From an uncultured Rhodospirillales bacterium (GTDB taxonomy: Bacteria > Pseudomonadota > Alphaproteobacteria > Acetobacterales > Acetobacteraceae), in contig CAIYPH010000308.1 in the NCBI GenBank assembly GCA_903928045.1, positions 1 to 8,275 of the forward strand: DNA of 8,275 bases, given 5' to 3'. Both the position numbers and the translations under genes were made by a program. Shown in pieces: positions 1 to 6,216 of the stretch. Every line of letters starts with the position of its first letter. Positions within the stretch are counted from its first letter, which is position 1. Under the pieces are notes generated by a model that saw nothing but the letters and a program-made list of their open reading frames with translations, made no database searches and was not told where the DNA came from.

Positions 1-2
1 AG

Positions 3-83
3 CAGCGCGAAGCCATCCTTTGGTATCCGAATTCCGAGGGGAAGCCGATGAAGCTGCTGCCCAGGCGATTACCCAGGGACTGA
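3..83 (+). CDS. Possible 3' end of an unidentified protein (partial)
   Basis: An open frame enters from the left edge and stops at TGA 81-83, giving about 26 residues that include REAILWYPNSEGKPMKLLPR. Its third codon positions are mostly G or C (about 20 of 26), better than the other two plus frames, which is the only positive evidence. I do not recognise the family. If real, this gene converges on the monooxygenase at 282-1496, with the repeat between the two 3' ends, the same arrangement as at 3694-3735. An alternative is a minus-strand frame that starts at ATG 136-134, directly beside the repeat hairpin, and runs off the left edge; it has no clear Shine-Dalgarno. Too little is visible to decide. 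Confidence 0.25.
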   Translation, partial: QREAILWYPNSEGKPMKLLPRRLPRD

Positions 84-136
84 ACGGCGGAGCCATAGGC
101 ACGTCCAAATTGTTTCGAAAACAAAACAATAAGCAT

Positions 137-277
137 GTTCTTTTTGTGAACAAAAAGAACCAAAAAAACTTTTCGTTCGATTCCATGCCGTTGGCGTACA
201 CTCCCGGGAGAGTGGGAGGGTACGCACCGAACGGATAAACGTTTTTTGCTTCTTTTTTTCAAAAAAGAAGCGCTTCC
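137..277 (+). repeat. Hairpin-rich intergenic repeat, copy 1 (140 bp)
   Basis: An AT-rich block in a GC-rich region, matching 6967-7107 in reverse complement with the same length. Hairpin A has arms 137-146 (GTTCTTTTTG) and 151-160 (CAAAAAGAAC) around a 4-base loop. A central structure pairs CCGTT 188-192 with AACGG 230-234, then GCGTAC 194-199 with GTACGC 220-225, then CTCCC 201-205 with GGGAG 214-218. Hairpin B has 11-base arms 248-258 and 261-271. The element ends in GAAGCGCTTCC, 4 bases before the stop codon of the monooxygenase on the other strand. The lack of a T-run after either stem argues against a textbook terminator, though transcripts from both sides would fold here. The peptides it could encode (rich in K, F, N) differ in frame between copies and look spurious. 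Confidence 0.85.
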
Positions 278-281
278 CTCC

Positions 282-1496
282 CTAAGCCGCCACCTCCGTC
301 GTCTTGGGAACCGCAATCTGCACGCTGTTCGGCCCGTAGCGGTCGGTGAACGCCGTGGTGTCGATCTCCTCCAGCATGATCTCCTGGTTCATCACCTTGC
401 GCTTCCACGCCAGATGGTCCGCGTGCTTGTCATGGAATTCCGGCATGACTTCGCGGCCGAACAGCTCCAGGCTCTCGCAGATATGCTCATGCGTGTTCTT
501 GCCGGCCTGGTTGAGCAGGATGATCTGGTCGATGTTCGAGGTCTCGAATCTCCGCAGCTTGCGGCGGATGGTCTCGGGCGAGCCGATCAATCCGCCCCGC
601 AGCGCCCGCGCATGGCCCTCCGGGTTCTCCCGTTTCCACTTCTCGAACTCTTCCCACATGTTCACCGTCCCCGCCGGCGGGCGCTTGCGGCCGGGCTGGG
701 CGCCGTAGAAGCGCAGCGCGAACTGGAAGAACATCGCCCCATCCGCCCGCCGCTGCGCCTCCTCGTCCGTCTCCGCGCACATGAAGTAGCTCACCAGCGC
801 GATATTCGGGTTGATCTGGTAATCCGCCAGCCGGTCCAGACGTTTTGTAATCGCGTTGTAATACGCATGCACCCAGGCATGCGCCGCATCCGCGCTGAGA
901 AACTGGAACGCCAGCGCCCCAAGCCCGCGCCGGCCCGCCATCTCGATCGTCTCAAGCTGCGAACACGCCACCCAAAGCGGCGGATTCGGCCGCTGGATCG
1001 GCTTCGGCAACACGTTACGCAACGGCATCTTGAAGTAGGGCCCGTCATATTCGCACGGCCCGTCCTTGAACATCGGGATCACCGCCCGCAGCCCGTCCTC
1101 CCACACCTGCCGCTTGTCTTCCATCTGCCGCCCGAACGGCTCCAGCTCGGTGATCGACGCGCTCTCGCCCGAGCCGAACACCGCCCGCCCATTGCTCAGC
1201 AGATCCAGCGTCGCAATCCGCTCCGCCACCCGCGCGGGGTGCGAGGTGGTGAGCTGCATGATGCCACGCGCCAGCTTGATCTGGCTGGTCCGCTGGCTCG
1301 CCGCGGCCAGGAACATCTCGGGGGTCGGCGAGTGGGAGTATTCCTCGAGGAAATGATGCTCCACCTGCCACGCGTAATCATAGCCCAGCCGATCCGCCAG
1401 CTCGATCTGGGTCAGCGCGTTCTGATACAGCTTGTGCTCGCTATCCTTCTCCCACGGACGGGGAAGCTGCAGCTCGTAGAAAATGCCGAATTCCAT
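282..1496 (-). CDS. LLM-class flavin-dependent oxidoreductase (luciferase-like monooxygenase)
   Basis: A 404-residue protein of the bacterial luciferase-like family (PF00296), which uses reduced flavin (FMNH2 or F420) and usually O2 to oxidise small organic substrates in the cytoplasm; the substrate cannot be read from sequence. Family marks are the N-terminal strand MEFGIFYELQ (1-10), WQVEHHF at 43-49, where the EHH is typical of this class, the strand IKLARGIMQLTTSHPARVAE (73-92), the GSGES turn (108-112), the LPKPIQRPNPPLWVA segment (163-177) before the insertion region, and GGLIGSPETI (301-310). The start is ATG 1496-1494, preceded by GGAGGA at good spacing; an in-frame ATG at 1583 would add 29 non-family residues and lacks such a site. 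The stop TAG abuts repeat copy 1. It diverges from the serine hydrolase across 121 bp and may share control with it. Family assignment is strong. Confidence 0.93.
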   Translation of the reverse strand: MEFGIFYELQLPRPWEKDSEHKLYQNALTQIELADRLGYDYAWQVEHHFLEEYSHSPTPEMFLAAASQRTSQIKLARGIMQLTTSHPARVAERIATLDLLSNGRAVFGSGESASITELEPFGRQMEDKRQVWEDGLRAVIPMFKDGPCEYDGPYFKMPLRNVLPKPIQRPNPPLWVACSQLETIEMAGRRGLGALAFQFLSADAAHAWVHAYYNAITKRLDRLADYQINPNIALVSYFMCAETDEEAQRRADGAMFFQFALRFYGAQPGRKRPPAGTVNMWEEFEKWKRENPEGHARALRGGLIGSPETIRRKLRRFETSNIDQIILLNQAGKNTHEHICESLELFGREVMPEFHDKHADHLAWKRKVMNQEIMLEEIDTTAFTDRYGPNSVQIAVPKTTEVAA

Positions 1497-1530
1497 GGTT
1501 CGTTCCTCCGCGTTTTGGTTGGGATGATCG

Positions 1531-1556
1531 TTGCCCAATTGCCGGCGATTGGCAAA
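1531..1556. promoter_or_regulatory. Imperfect palindrome in a divergent intergenic gap (candidate operator)
   Basis: The two 13-base halves TTGCCCAATTGCC and, reverse complemented, TTTGCCAATCGCC match at 10 of 13 positions around a central GCCGGC. It lies in the 121-bp gap between the divergent monooxygenase and serine hydrolase genes and just upstream of the candidate serine hydrolase -35 box. Position and symmetry fit a dimeric regulator binding site, but no regulator gene is visible in the window, so function is inferred. Confidence 0.35.
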
Positions 1557-1565
1557 TCCCCCACC

Positions 1566-1593
1566 TTGCACCCGCCCGGCCATCGTCTAGGCT
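1566..1593 (+). promoter_or_regulatory. Candidate sigma-70 type promoter of the serine hydrolase
   Basis: TTGCAC (1566-1571) and TAGGCT (1588-1593) are separated by 16 bases and lie 24 bases before the start codon. The -10 box keeps the key T-A-n-n-n-T pattern. The inferred transcript would start near 1600, just ahead of AAGGAGG at 1604-1610, giving a very short leader. Alphaproteobacterial promoters are weakly conserved, so this is a tentative call. Confidence 0.35.
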
Positions 1594-1617
1594 CCGCCCG
1601 AACAAGGAGGACCCGCC

Positions 1618-2745
1618 ATGAGCTTTCCCCTGCCGAGCGCCACCCCCGACTCCCTCGGCCTCGACGCCGCCCGCCTGGAAAAGATGTGCGCCGTCATCGA
1701 GCGCCATATCGCCCAGGGCAAACACCCCGGCGGCCAGGTCGCGGTCGCCCGCCACGGCAAGCTCGCCCTGTTCCGGACATTCGGCCACGCCCGCACCACA
1801 CCCGCCGCCGCCGCCACCGATGACACCCTGTTCCTGCTCTACTCCAACACCAAGGTCGTCACCGCCTGTGCCATCTGGACCCTGGTGGAAGACGGCGCCA
1901 TCCGCTTCGGCGATCGTGTCGCCGACCATCTGCCGGGCTTCGAGAAACACCGCAAAGGCGACATCACGCTGATCCAGCTCCTCTCCCACCAGGGCGGCTT
2001 CCCCTCCGCCGTCGTGCCCCCCGAGGCCTGGGCCGATCATGACCTGCTGCGCCGCATCGTCTGCGATTTCGTCCCCGAATGGCCCCAAGGCCAGCGCCTG
2101 CAATACCACCCCTCCGCCGCCCACTGGGTCGCCGCCGCGATGATCGAAGCCGTCACCGGTCAGGACTTCCGCACCTACATCCGCGACAAGGTGATCACCC
2201 CGCTCGGCCTCAACGCCGAACTCTTCATCGGCCTCCCCGAACCCCAACACCCCCGCGCCGCCGACATGCACGAACCCGACGGCGCCGGCGGGATGCGCAA
2301 CAAACTGCCGGAATGCACCCCCGCCCACCGCCTGGCCGGCGTGCCCGGCGGCGGCGGATATGCCACCGCCCGCGCCATGGCCGCCTTCTACCAGATGCTC
2401 GTCCAGGGCGGTCAACTCGGCGGAACCCGCATCGTCTCGCCGCGTCTCATCCGCTACGTCACCCAGAACTTCACCGGTGAACGCCTCGATCTCGCCAGCG
2501 GAATGCCGATGCATCGCGGCCTCGGCCCCTATGTCCGCGGTACCACCGAGACCGTCCGCGGAATGGGCGCCCTGGCCCACCCCGGCACCTTCGGCCACGG
2601 TGGCGCCGGGTCGTCCTATTGCTGGGGGGACCCGGATTCCGGCGTCTCGATGAGCTTCCTCAGCAATTGCCGTCTCGCCGAGGAGGGCCATGATTTGCGC
2701 ATGGAGGTCCTCAGCAACATGGTCCACGCCGCGATCGTCGGATGA
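1618..2745 (+). CDS. Serine hydrolase, beta-lactamase / esterase EstB-like fold
   Basis: A 375-residue member of the class C beta-lactamase/penicillin-binding-protein-like hydrolases (PF00144). The nucleophile motif S-x-x-K is SNTK at 76-79. The second motif, Y-x-N in true class C beta-lactamases, appears as YHPS at 163-166, so the Asn is absent while the Tyr is kept. The third motif, usually K-T-G, is probably HGG at 327-329 (GHGGAGSSYCW). These substitutions fit esterase/amidase or peptidase-like relatives rather than antibiotic resistance. No signal peptide or lipobox is seen, so it is probably cytoplasmic. AAGGAGG at 1604-1610 lies 7 bases before the ATG, a strong site. The stop TGA overlaps the next ATG (ATGA, 2742-2745), coupling it to the DapA-like gene, which suggests hydrolysis of an ester, lactone or amide feeding or following that lyase. 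The substrate is unknown. Confidence 0.92.
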   Translation: MSFPLPSATPDSLGLDAARLEKMCAVIERHIAQGKHPGGQVAVARHGKLALFRTFGHARTTPAAAATDDTLFLLYSNTKVVTACAIWTLVEDGAIRFGDRVADHLPGFEKHRKGDITLIQLLSHQGGFPSAVVPPEAWADHDLLRRIVCDFVPEWPQGQRLQYHPSAAHWVAAAMIEAVTGQDFRTYIRDKVITPLGLNAELFIGLPEPQHPRAADMHEPDGAGGMRNKLPECTPAHRLAGVPGGGGYATARAMAAFYQMLVQGGQLGGTRIVSPRLIRYVTQNFTGERLDLASGMPMHRGLGPYVRGTTETVRGMGALAHPGTFGHGGAGSSYCWGDPDSGVSMSFLSNCRLAEEGHDLRMEVLSNMVHAAIVG

Positions 2746-3692
2746 ACGCCATGACCCCATCTATTTTCAAAGGCACCGTCCCCGCTTTGATGACCCCCTG
2801 CACCCCCGAGCGCACGCCCGATTTCGACGCGCTGGTGCGCAAGGGCCAGGAACTCGTCGGCCTCGGCATGTCCGGCGTGGTGTATTGCGGCTCGATGGGC
2901 GACTGGCCGCTGCTGTCGGACGAACAGCGCATGGCAGGCGTCGCCCGCCTCACCGCCGCCGGCGTGCCGGTCATCGTCGGCACCGGCGCGCAGAACCCCG
3001 CCCGCGCCGCCGCCTTCGCCGCCCATGCCAAATCGGTCGGCGCCCAGGGCCTCATGGTGATCCCGCGCGTGCTCTCCCGCGGCACCTCGTCGGCCGCCCA
3101 GCGCGCCCATTTCGCCGGCATCCTCGAAGCCGCCGGCGGGCTGCCGGCCGTGATCTACAACTCGCCCTATTACGGCTTCGAGACCAAGGCCGAGCTGTTC
3201 TTCGACCTGCGCCGCCAATACCCCAACCTCGTCGGCTTCAAGGAATTCGGCGGCGCCAAGGCGCTCTCCTACGCCGCCGAGCACATCACCGGCCAGTCGC
3301 CCGACCTCACGCTGATGGTCGGCGTCGATACCCAGGTGGTGCACGGCTTCGTCAATTGCGGCGCGGTGGGCGCCATCACCGGCGTTGGCAACGTGCTGCC
3401 GAAGGAGGTGCTGCATCTCGTCGCCCTCTGCGAACAGGCCGCTGCCGGTGATCCCGTGGCGCGTCGCCGGGCGGAGGAGCTCGACAAGGCGCTCGGCGTG
3501 CTCTCGAGCTTCGACGAAGGGGCGGACCTCGTGCTGTTCTACAAATACCTCATGGTGCTGACCGGCAACCCCGAATACGCCCTGAACTTCAACGCGTCCG
3601 ACAGCCTCAGCGCCAGCCAGAAGCATCTCGCCGAGACGCAGCTCAAGCTGTTCCAGGCCTGGTATGCGGGGTGGAGCAAGGAGAATGGATAG
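2742..3692 (+). CDS. Dihydrodipicolinate synthase (DapA)-family lyase/aldolase
   Basis: A 316-residue class I aldolase-type (beta/alpha)8 barrel of PF00701. The Schiff-base lysine is K167 in VGFKEFGG, and the catalytic Tyr is Y139 in IYNSPYYG; their 28-residue spacing equals that of E. coli DapA (Y133, K161). The usual GTTGE loop that binds the pyruvate carboxylate reads GSMGD (50-54), so the second Thr of the DapA proton relay is Met. That argues against lysine-biosynthetic DapA and for a catabolic relative (such as the keto-deoxy sugar acid or hydroxyproline-pathway dehydratase/deaminase and aldolase members). The start at 2742 overlaps the upstream stop by ATGA and has no good Shine-Dalgarno, so translation is probably coupled; ATG 2751 is an alternative start 3 codons in. 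It converges with the alpha/beta hydrolase, with 21 bases between stops. Confidence 0.9.
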   Translation: MNAMTPSIFKGTVPALMTPCTPERTPDFDALVRKGQELVGLGMSGVVYCGSMGDWPLLSDEQRMAGVARLTAAGVPVIVGTGAQNPARAAAFAAHAKSVGAQGLMVIPRVLSRGTSSAAQRAHFAGILEAAGGLPAVIYNSPYYGFETKAELFFDLRRQYPNLVGFKEFGGAKALSYAAEHITGQSPDLTLMVGVDTQVVHGFVNCGAVGAITGVGNVLPKEVLHLVALCEQAAAGDPVARRRAEELDKALGVLSSFDEGADLVLFYKYLMVLTGNPEYALNFNASDSLSASQKHLAETQLKLFQAWYAGWSKENG

Positions 3693-3693
3693 C

Positions 3694-3735
3694 GGAAGCA
3701 AGCGCGTCTTTTTCTAAAAGGAAGCGCTTCCCTCC
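3694..3735. repeat. Shrunken copy of the intergenic repeat / likely bidirectional terminator
   Basis: GGAAGC (3694-3699) can pair with GCTTCC (3726-3731), and CTTTT with AAAAG inside (3708-3712 and 3716-3720). The end GAAGCGCTTCCCTCC (3721-3735) is identical for 15 bases to 267-281 beside repeat copy 1, and TCTTTTTCTAAAAGGAAG resembles its hairpin B with deletions and substitutions. It sits between two convergent genes and overlaps the last codons of the alpha/beta hydrolase. The T-run at 3709-3713 follows GCGCGTC on the plus strand, compatible with a weak terminator for the DapA-like gene. Confidence 0.6.
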
Positions 3736-4616
3736 GTCACCCCCAGCACTGCGTCGGCAAAGGCCTCCGGCGCCTCCTGCGGCACGTTGTGGCCGGCATG
3801 CGGGATGATCCGCCGCGCATGGCCGCCAGTGAAGCGCCTTGCGTGGCCGTCCGGGGTGCGCGGCGGCCCCTCGACGCTGTCGGCGCCGCCGAACAGCACG
3901 ATGCTCGGCACGGCGATGGCGGGCTGCGCGGCCAGGCGCTGTTCGATTGCCGCCACCGCCGGGTCGCCTGGGGTGTCGCCGAAGCGGTGGCGGTAGGAGT
4001 GGATCACCACCTCGACGAAATCCGGGTTGTCGAAAGAGGCGGCGGTGCGGTCATAGGTCGCGTCGTCGAAGCGCCATTCGGGCGACCAGAGTTCCCAAAG
4101 CAGGCGGCACAGCGCGCGCCGGTTCTGCGCCAGCCCGGCCCGGCCGCGCTCGGACTGGAAATAGTGCTGGTACCAGTAGCGATGCTCCTGCGCGGGGCTT
4201 ACGGGGTGGCGGCCGGCCGCGACATCCTGGATGTTGTAGCCGCCGCCGCAGCTCACCAGCCCGGCGACGCGGTCTGGCCAGAGGGCCGCGACGATACAGG
4301 CGGCACGGCCGCCCCAGTCGTAGCCGGCCAGCACCGCGCGGGGGATGGAGAGCGCGTCCATCAGGGCCAGAAGGTCGGCGCCGAGGGCGGCCTGTTCGCC
4401 GGAACGCGGGGTGGTGGGGCTCAGGAAGCGGGTTGGGCCGTAGCCGCGCAGGAAGGGGATGATGCAGCGCCGGCCGGACGCGGCGAGGCGGGCGGCCACG
4501 TCGTCATAGGCGTGCACGTCATAGGGAAAGCCGTGCAGCAGGATGACGGGCGGTCCATCTTCCGGCCCAATGTCGAGATACGCGACGTCCAGCACACCGG
4601 CATGGATGCGCTTCAT
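3714..4616 (-). CDS. Alpha/beta hydrolase (epoxide hydrolase / haloalkane dehalogenase-like)
   Basis: A 300-residue alpha/beta-hydrolase fold protein. HGFP at 28-31 forms the oxyanion region; the nucleophile elbow is GYDWGG at 98-103, with Asp (D100) rather than Ser, as in epoxide hydrolases and dehalogenases; an acid candidate is D246 in GGADS; the catalytic His is H276 in HAGHNVPQEAP. The cap segment RYWYQHYFQSERG (146-158) supplies several Tyr that could activate an epoxide, but the exact substrate is not readable. No signal peptide is seen. The start ATG 4616-4614 overlaps the lipoprotein stop (ATGA), making this the last gene of the transporter operon. The C-terminus EGSASF and stop TAG are encoded by the short repeat at 3694-3735, so the natural end may have been altered. 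An open frame continues upstream but lies inside the lipoprotein gene and is not used. Confidence 0.9.
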   Translation of the reverse strand: MKRIHAGVLDVAYLDIGPEDGPPVILLHGFPYDVHAYDDVAARLAASGRRCIIPFLRGYGPTRFLSPTTPRSGEQAALGADLLALMDALSIPRAVLAGYDWGGRAACIVAALWPDRVAGLVSCGGGYNIQDVAAGRHPVSPAQEHRYWYQHYFQSERGRAGLAQNRRALCRLLWELWSPEWRFDDATYDRTAASFDNPDFVEVVIHSYRHRFGDTPGDPAVAAIEQRLAAQPAIAVPSIVLFGGADSVEGPPRTPDGHARRFTGGHARRIIPHAGHNVPQEAPEAFADAVLGVTEGSASF

Positions 4617-5200
4617 CGGGCGTTCCGCAGGTCCGCCTCGATGCGGGCGAGGGCGATGGTGAGGGCGGCGAGCATGGCCTGGGATTCCGCCTGCGGGCCG
4701 GTGGCGGTGAGCGCGGCGGTTTCGGCGTAACGGCGTTGCAGCACGATGCGGGGCGTGTCGCCGGCCAGCGCGATGACGGTGATGCCGAGCGCGGCATGGG
4801 CGATGCGGGCGGCGGGCTCGCTCCACAGGGCGGAAAGCTCCCCCTCCAGCACGACATCGGCGCTCGCCCGCGTGCCGGGCGCGACAACGCCGGCGTAGAT
4901 GCCGGAGGCGGCGAGCCAGGCGCGCACGGCGTCCTCCACCGCCTGGGCCGGCGGCACCGCCCATTCCTCGTAGAAGCCGGTGCGTATGCTGCCATCGGCA
5001 TCCAGCGATTGCAGGCCGCGGGCTTCGAGGCCGGGCCCGGCGCGGAAGCCGCGCACTTCCAGCACCTTGCCGCCGGGGCGTGGCGGCTGGGCGGCGGGGC
5101 GGGCGGCGAGCAGCGGCCATTGGCGGCGCTCGGCATAGGGGCGCTCGGACAGGCCGCAGCCGGCGAGGAGGAGGGGGAGCAGGAGGGCGCGGCGGTTCAT
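4613..5200 (-). CDS. ABC-type transport auxiliary lipoprotein (PqiC/YmbA-like)
   Basis: A 195-residue lipoprotein. The short N-terminus MNRRALLLPLLLAGC has positive residues, a hydrophobic core and a lipobox LAGC with the lipidated Cys at residue 15, so it should be exported and anchored, probably in the outer membrane since no Asp follows the Cys. The rest, with VLEVRGFRAGPGLEARGL, FYEEWAVPPAQAVEDAVRAW and ADVVLEGELSALW, matches the ABC auxiliary lipoprotein pattern (PF03886), whose members partner MCE proteins such as PqiB. Its expected job is to link the MCE tunnel to the outer membrane. The ATG at 5200-5198 shares one base with the MCE stop (TGATG); a GTG at 5203 is an alternative. Its stop overlaps the hydrolase start by ATGA. 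GGAG lies a short way upstream. Confidence 0.88.
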   Translation of the reverse strand: MNRRALLLPLLLAGCGLSERPYAERRQWPLLAARPAAQPPRPGGKVLEVRGFRAGPGLEARGLQSLDADGSIRTGFYEEWAVPPAQAVEDAVRAWLAASGIYAGVVAPGTRASADVVLEGELSALWSEPAARIAHAALGITVIALAGDTPRIVLQRRYAETAALTATGPQAESQAMLAALTIALARIEADLRNAR

Positions 5201-6216
5201 CACGGGGCTCCGGAATTGCGGGGCGGCGGGGCGCCGAGTAGCATCGAGGCGGGGTAGCGGCGCAGGGTTTCGGCGGTTTCCCGCAGGCTGGAGGCGGCGG
5301 CGCGGGCATCGCGCAGGATCGGCACCAGATCGGCCTGCGCGTCGGCGGCGCCGGCATTGGCGCGCTTCACGGTGGTCTCCAGGGAGGTGATCAGCGCCGG
5401 CAGCTTGGCCGTCGCGGCGGCGAGGCGCTCGGCGGCCTGGGTGGAGGCGGTGATCAGACCGCGCGTCTCCTTGCTATCCAGCGTGGCGCGTAGCGCGGCG
5501 GTCAGCCCGCGCAACTCGCCGGTGAGGCCGGGCAGATCGGCCTCCTCGGCGTTGCTGCGGAGGGTTTTCGCCAGCGCCGCGAGATCGGCCAGCGCGGCGC
5601 GGGTGCTGCCGGTGGCGAGTTCGCCGTGGATGTCGTCGAGCACGGCCTGAATGGTGGTGGCGATGCGGCCGATATCGATGCCCTGCACTTTCACCGCGAG
5701 CGCCTGGGCGGCATCCTGCACCTGGGTCAGCGTGCTGGGCATCGACGGCAAATAGATCTCCTTCGGCGTCCACGGCACTTTCTCGGCGGGGAATTTCACC
5801 GGATCGACGAAATCGAGCTCGATATAGGCCAGCCCGGTGATCCCCTGGCTGCCCAGCCGGGCGCGCAGGCCGAGATCGATGGCGGTCGCCTGGTCCGGCA
5901 CGCGGCCCATCCGCTTGGGGTCGATGAGCCAGCGCACGACCACCATGCGGGCCTCCGGCCGGCGGGTCTCCACCGCCTGGTCGGACATGTAGGCCGCCGT
6001 CACCAGGCCGATCTCGGTGACCTGCCCCAGCGTCACGCCGCGGAACTTCACGGGCGCCCCGACATCGAGCCCCTGCACGGATTCGCGGAAATAGGTCTCG
6101 TAGCGCACCCCGTCGCTGACCCGGTCGCGCCCGAGGAACATCACCAGGCCGACGGCGGCGGCGATGCCGGCCAGCAGCAGCAGCCCGACCCGGAGCGAGG
6201 CAGCCCGATTGCTCAT
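5200..6216 (-). CDS. MCE/MlaD-family transporter substrate-binding subunit
   Basis: A 338-residue periplasmic protein with one N-terminal membrane helix (about 8-28) and no cleavage site, so it is inner-membrane anchored. A single MCE domain (PF02470) covers about 38-136, with the marker stretches VQGLDVGAPVKFRGVTLGQV (47-66) and GLRARLGSQGITGLAYIEL (116-134). The remainder, about 165-320, is Ala/Leu/Thr-rich helix likely to form a needle-like coiled bundle, and it ends in LRRYPASMLLGAPPPR, a tail often seen in this family. It should form a hexameric ring that carries phospholipid or other lipid between the permease and the auxiliary lipoprotein. It is longer than E. coli MlaD (about 180 residues) and has only one MCE domain, unlike PqiB or LetB. 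ATGA overlap with the ATPase upstream; TGATG junction with the lipoprotein downstream. Confidence 0.93.
   Translation of the reverse strand: MSNRAASLRVGLLLLAGIAAAVGLVMFLGRDRVSDGVRYETYFRESVQGLDVGAPVKFRGVTLGQVTEIGLVTAAYMSDQAVETRRPEARMVVVRWLIDPKRMGRVPDQATAIDLGLRARLGSQGITGLAYIELDFVDPVKFPAEKVPWTPKEIYLPSMPSTLTQVQDAAQALAVKVQGIDIGRIATTIQAVLDDIHGELATGSTRAALADLAALAKTLRSNAEEADLPGLTGELRGLTAALRATLDSKETRGLITASTQAAERLAAATAKLPALITSLETTVKRANAGAADAQADLVPILRDARAAASSLRETAETLRRYPASMLLGAPPPRNSGAP

Noticed and set aside
20..238. A 72-codon plus-strand frame across the left flank and repeat copy 1
   Set aside because: Most of it is the hairpin repeat, its third-position composition is unlike the real genes, and there is no ribosome binding site.
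137..277. Repeat copy 1 as a CRISPR array or as an ordinary rho-independent terminator
   Set aside because: There are no regularly spaced direct repeats with unique spacers, and the stems carry their T-runs inside the arms with no U-tract following.
1497..1583. N-terminal extension of the monooxygenase to an ATG at 1583
   Set aside because: The extra 29 residues are not family-like, cross the promoter gap, and the internal ATG at 1496 has a proper GGAGGA site and the canonical N-terminal strand.
246..1823. A 525-codon open frame on the plus strand antisense to the monooxygenase
   Set aside because: It starts inside repeat copy 1, is Arg/Pro/His-rich with no recognisable motif, and mirrors the true minus-strand gene; long antisense frames are expected at this GC content.
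1618..2745. Serine hydrolase as an antibiotic-resistance beta-lactamase
   Set aside because: The Y-x-N Asn and the K-T-G triad are missing and there is no export signal.
1441..2760. A 439-codon minus-strand frame antisense to the serine hydrolase
   Set aside because: Gly/Ala/Asp-rich low-complexity product antisense to a gene with clear S-x-x-K catalytic motif.
2616..3701. A 361-codon minus-strand frame antisense to the DapA-like gene
   Set aside because: No family features; the plus-strand gene has conserved catalytic Tyr and Lys at the expected spacing.
4617..5357. Upstream extension of the alpha/beta hydrolase reading frame
   Set aside because: It is a Pro/Arg/Ala-rich frame inside the lipoprotein and MCE genes; the hydrolase fold begins at the ATG at 4616.
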